In this document: one piece after another, positions 35,343-35,578 of the stretch
Position numbering within the stretch: the stretch's first letter is position 1
How the letters are laid out: every line of letters begins with the position of its first letter
Program-made: the position numbers and the translations under genes
Source: a virus
Strand: one strand, 5' to 3'
Virus record (IMG/VR): IMGVR_UViG_3300046004_001066
Coordinates: 1 to 35,578 of that record
Length of the DNA stretch: 35,578 bases
Notes under the pieces: generated by a model
What the model saw: the letters and a program-made list of their open reading frames with translations, nothing else
Told to the model about the DNA's origin: nothing
Databases searched by the model: none

Positions 35343-35578
35343 ATGAATTTATACATTGAATCGGATATTAAATTACACGCGGATTCACTGATTGACGTGT
35401 GTATATTAACAGGTGAGTTTAAAGATTGCTCTGTTAGATTCAAGCAAGAAGCATTAGTCATAACATTATTATCGCAAAAGGTAAGATTAGATGAATACAA
35501 GATGAATGACTTATTGGAATCGCTGAGTTATTTTGTCCAGTTTGACATTAAAGCAAAACAAAATGATTATGGGTTCCT
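35343..35578 (+). CDS. Hypothetical protein, N-terminal part (78 codons, runs off the window)
   Basis: Open from ATG 35343 to the edge, with AAGGAGAACTAACTG upstream. The visible part is mixed alpha/beta (LYIESDIKLHADSLIDVCIL). Not recognised. Confidence 0.68.
   Translation, partial: MNLYIESDIKLHADSLIDVCILTGEFKDCSVRFKQEALVITLLSQKVRLDEYKMNDLLESLSYFVQFDIKAKQNDYGF

Noticed and set aside
1-35578. Alternative genetic code with TAG read as an amino acid
   Set aside because: At least twelve convincing genes end in TAG (for example SSB at 18846, the SF2 helicase at 29501, Gp157 at 18215), so TAG is a genuine stop here.
1-35578. Signs of a temperate phage (integrase, attachment site, cI-type repressor)
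   Set aside because: No recombinase or attachment-like direct repeat was seen. The small RHH and HTH proteins alone do not indicate lysogeny.

Overview
The window is part of the genome of a tailed double-stranded DNA phage, probably a large virulent one. It is AT-rich. Every convincing gene is on the + strand, genes are packed with ATGA or GTGA overlaps, and most are tiny and unrecognisable. There are no structural, packaging, lysis or integration genes. The content is early/middle: DNA replication, recombination, DNA methylation and nucleotide synthesis. RdgC is otherwise a protein of beta/gammaproteobacteria, and the promoters read as ordinary sigma-70 TTGACA-17-TATAAT boxes, so a gram-negative proteobacterial host is the best inference. 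I cannot name the species.

Layout. 1-9,000: small genes, an ATP-dependent DNA ligase (3085-4107), a triple zinc-motif repeat protein (6123), a ribbon-helix-helix regulator (6998) and a GIY-YIG homing endonuclease with NUMOD3 repeats (8161). 9,000-15,200: RdgC, a UvrD/FBH1-like SF1 helicase, a T5orf172-type GIY-YIG protein and three different DNA methyltransferases in a row. 15,200-19,200: a Sak4-like annealing ATPase, Gp157, a DUF669-type single-strand-binding protein and an HU-like protein. 19,200-19,817: 618 bases without a protein gene, holding a tRNA-Met(CAT) and many long helices, the most unusual stretch of the window. 19,818-27,763: about 25 small unknown genes with a Cas4-like exonuclease (24976). 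27,819-35,257: SF2 helicase, thymidylate synthase, dihydrofolate reductase, and ribonucleotide reductase beta and alpha with a second GIY-YIG endonuclease wedged between them. A partial unknown gene runs off the right edge.

How it fits together. Ligase, two helicases, SSB, Sak4 and the Cas4-like nuclease form a replication/recombination kit. ThyA, FolA and NrdAB supply dNTPs. The three methyltransferases probably protect the phage DNA from restriction. RdgC may restrain host RecA. About ten promoters carry a recurring GTAGTAC/GTAGTGC sequence, often as an inverted repeat, suggesting one phage-encoded regulator. Many leaders hold strong RNA stem-loops or interleaved helices, so RNA-level control looks unusually prominent. 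Three small genes appear broken (amber or single-base frameshift), and two very short ORFs keep perfect ribosome-binding sites, so the accessory gene set looks to be in flux.
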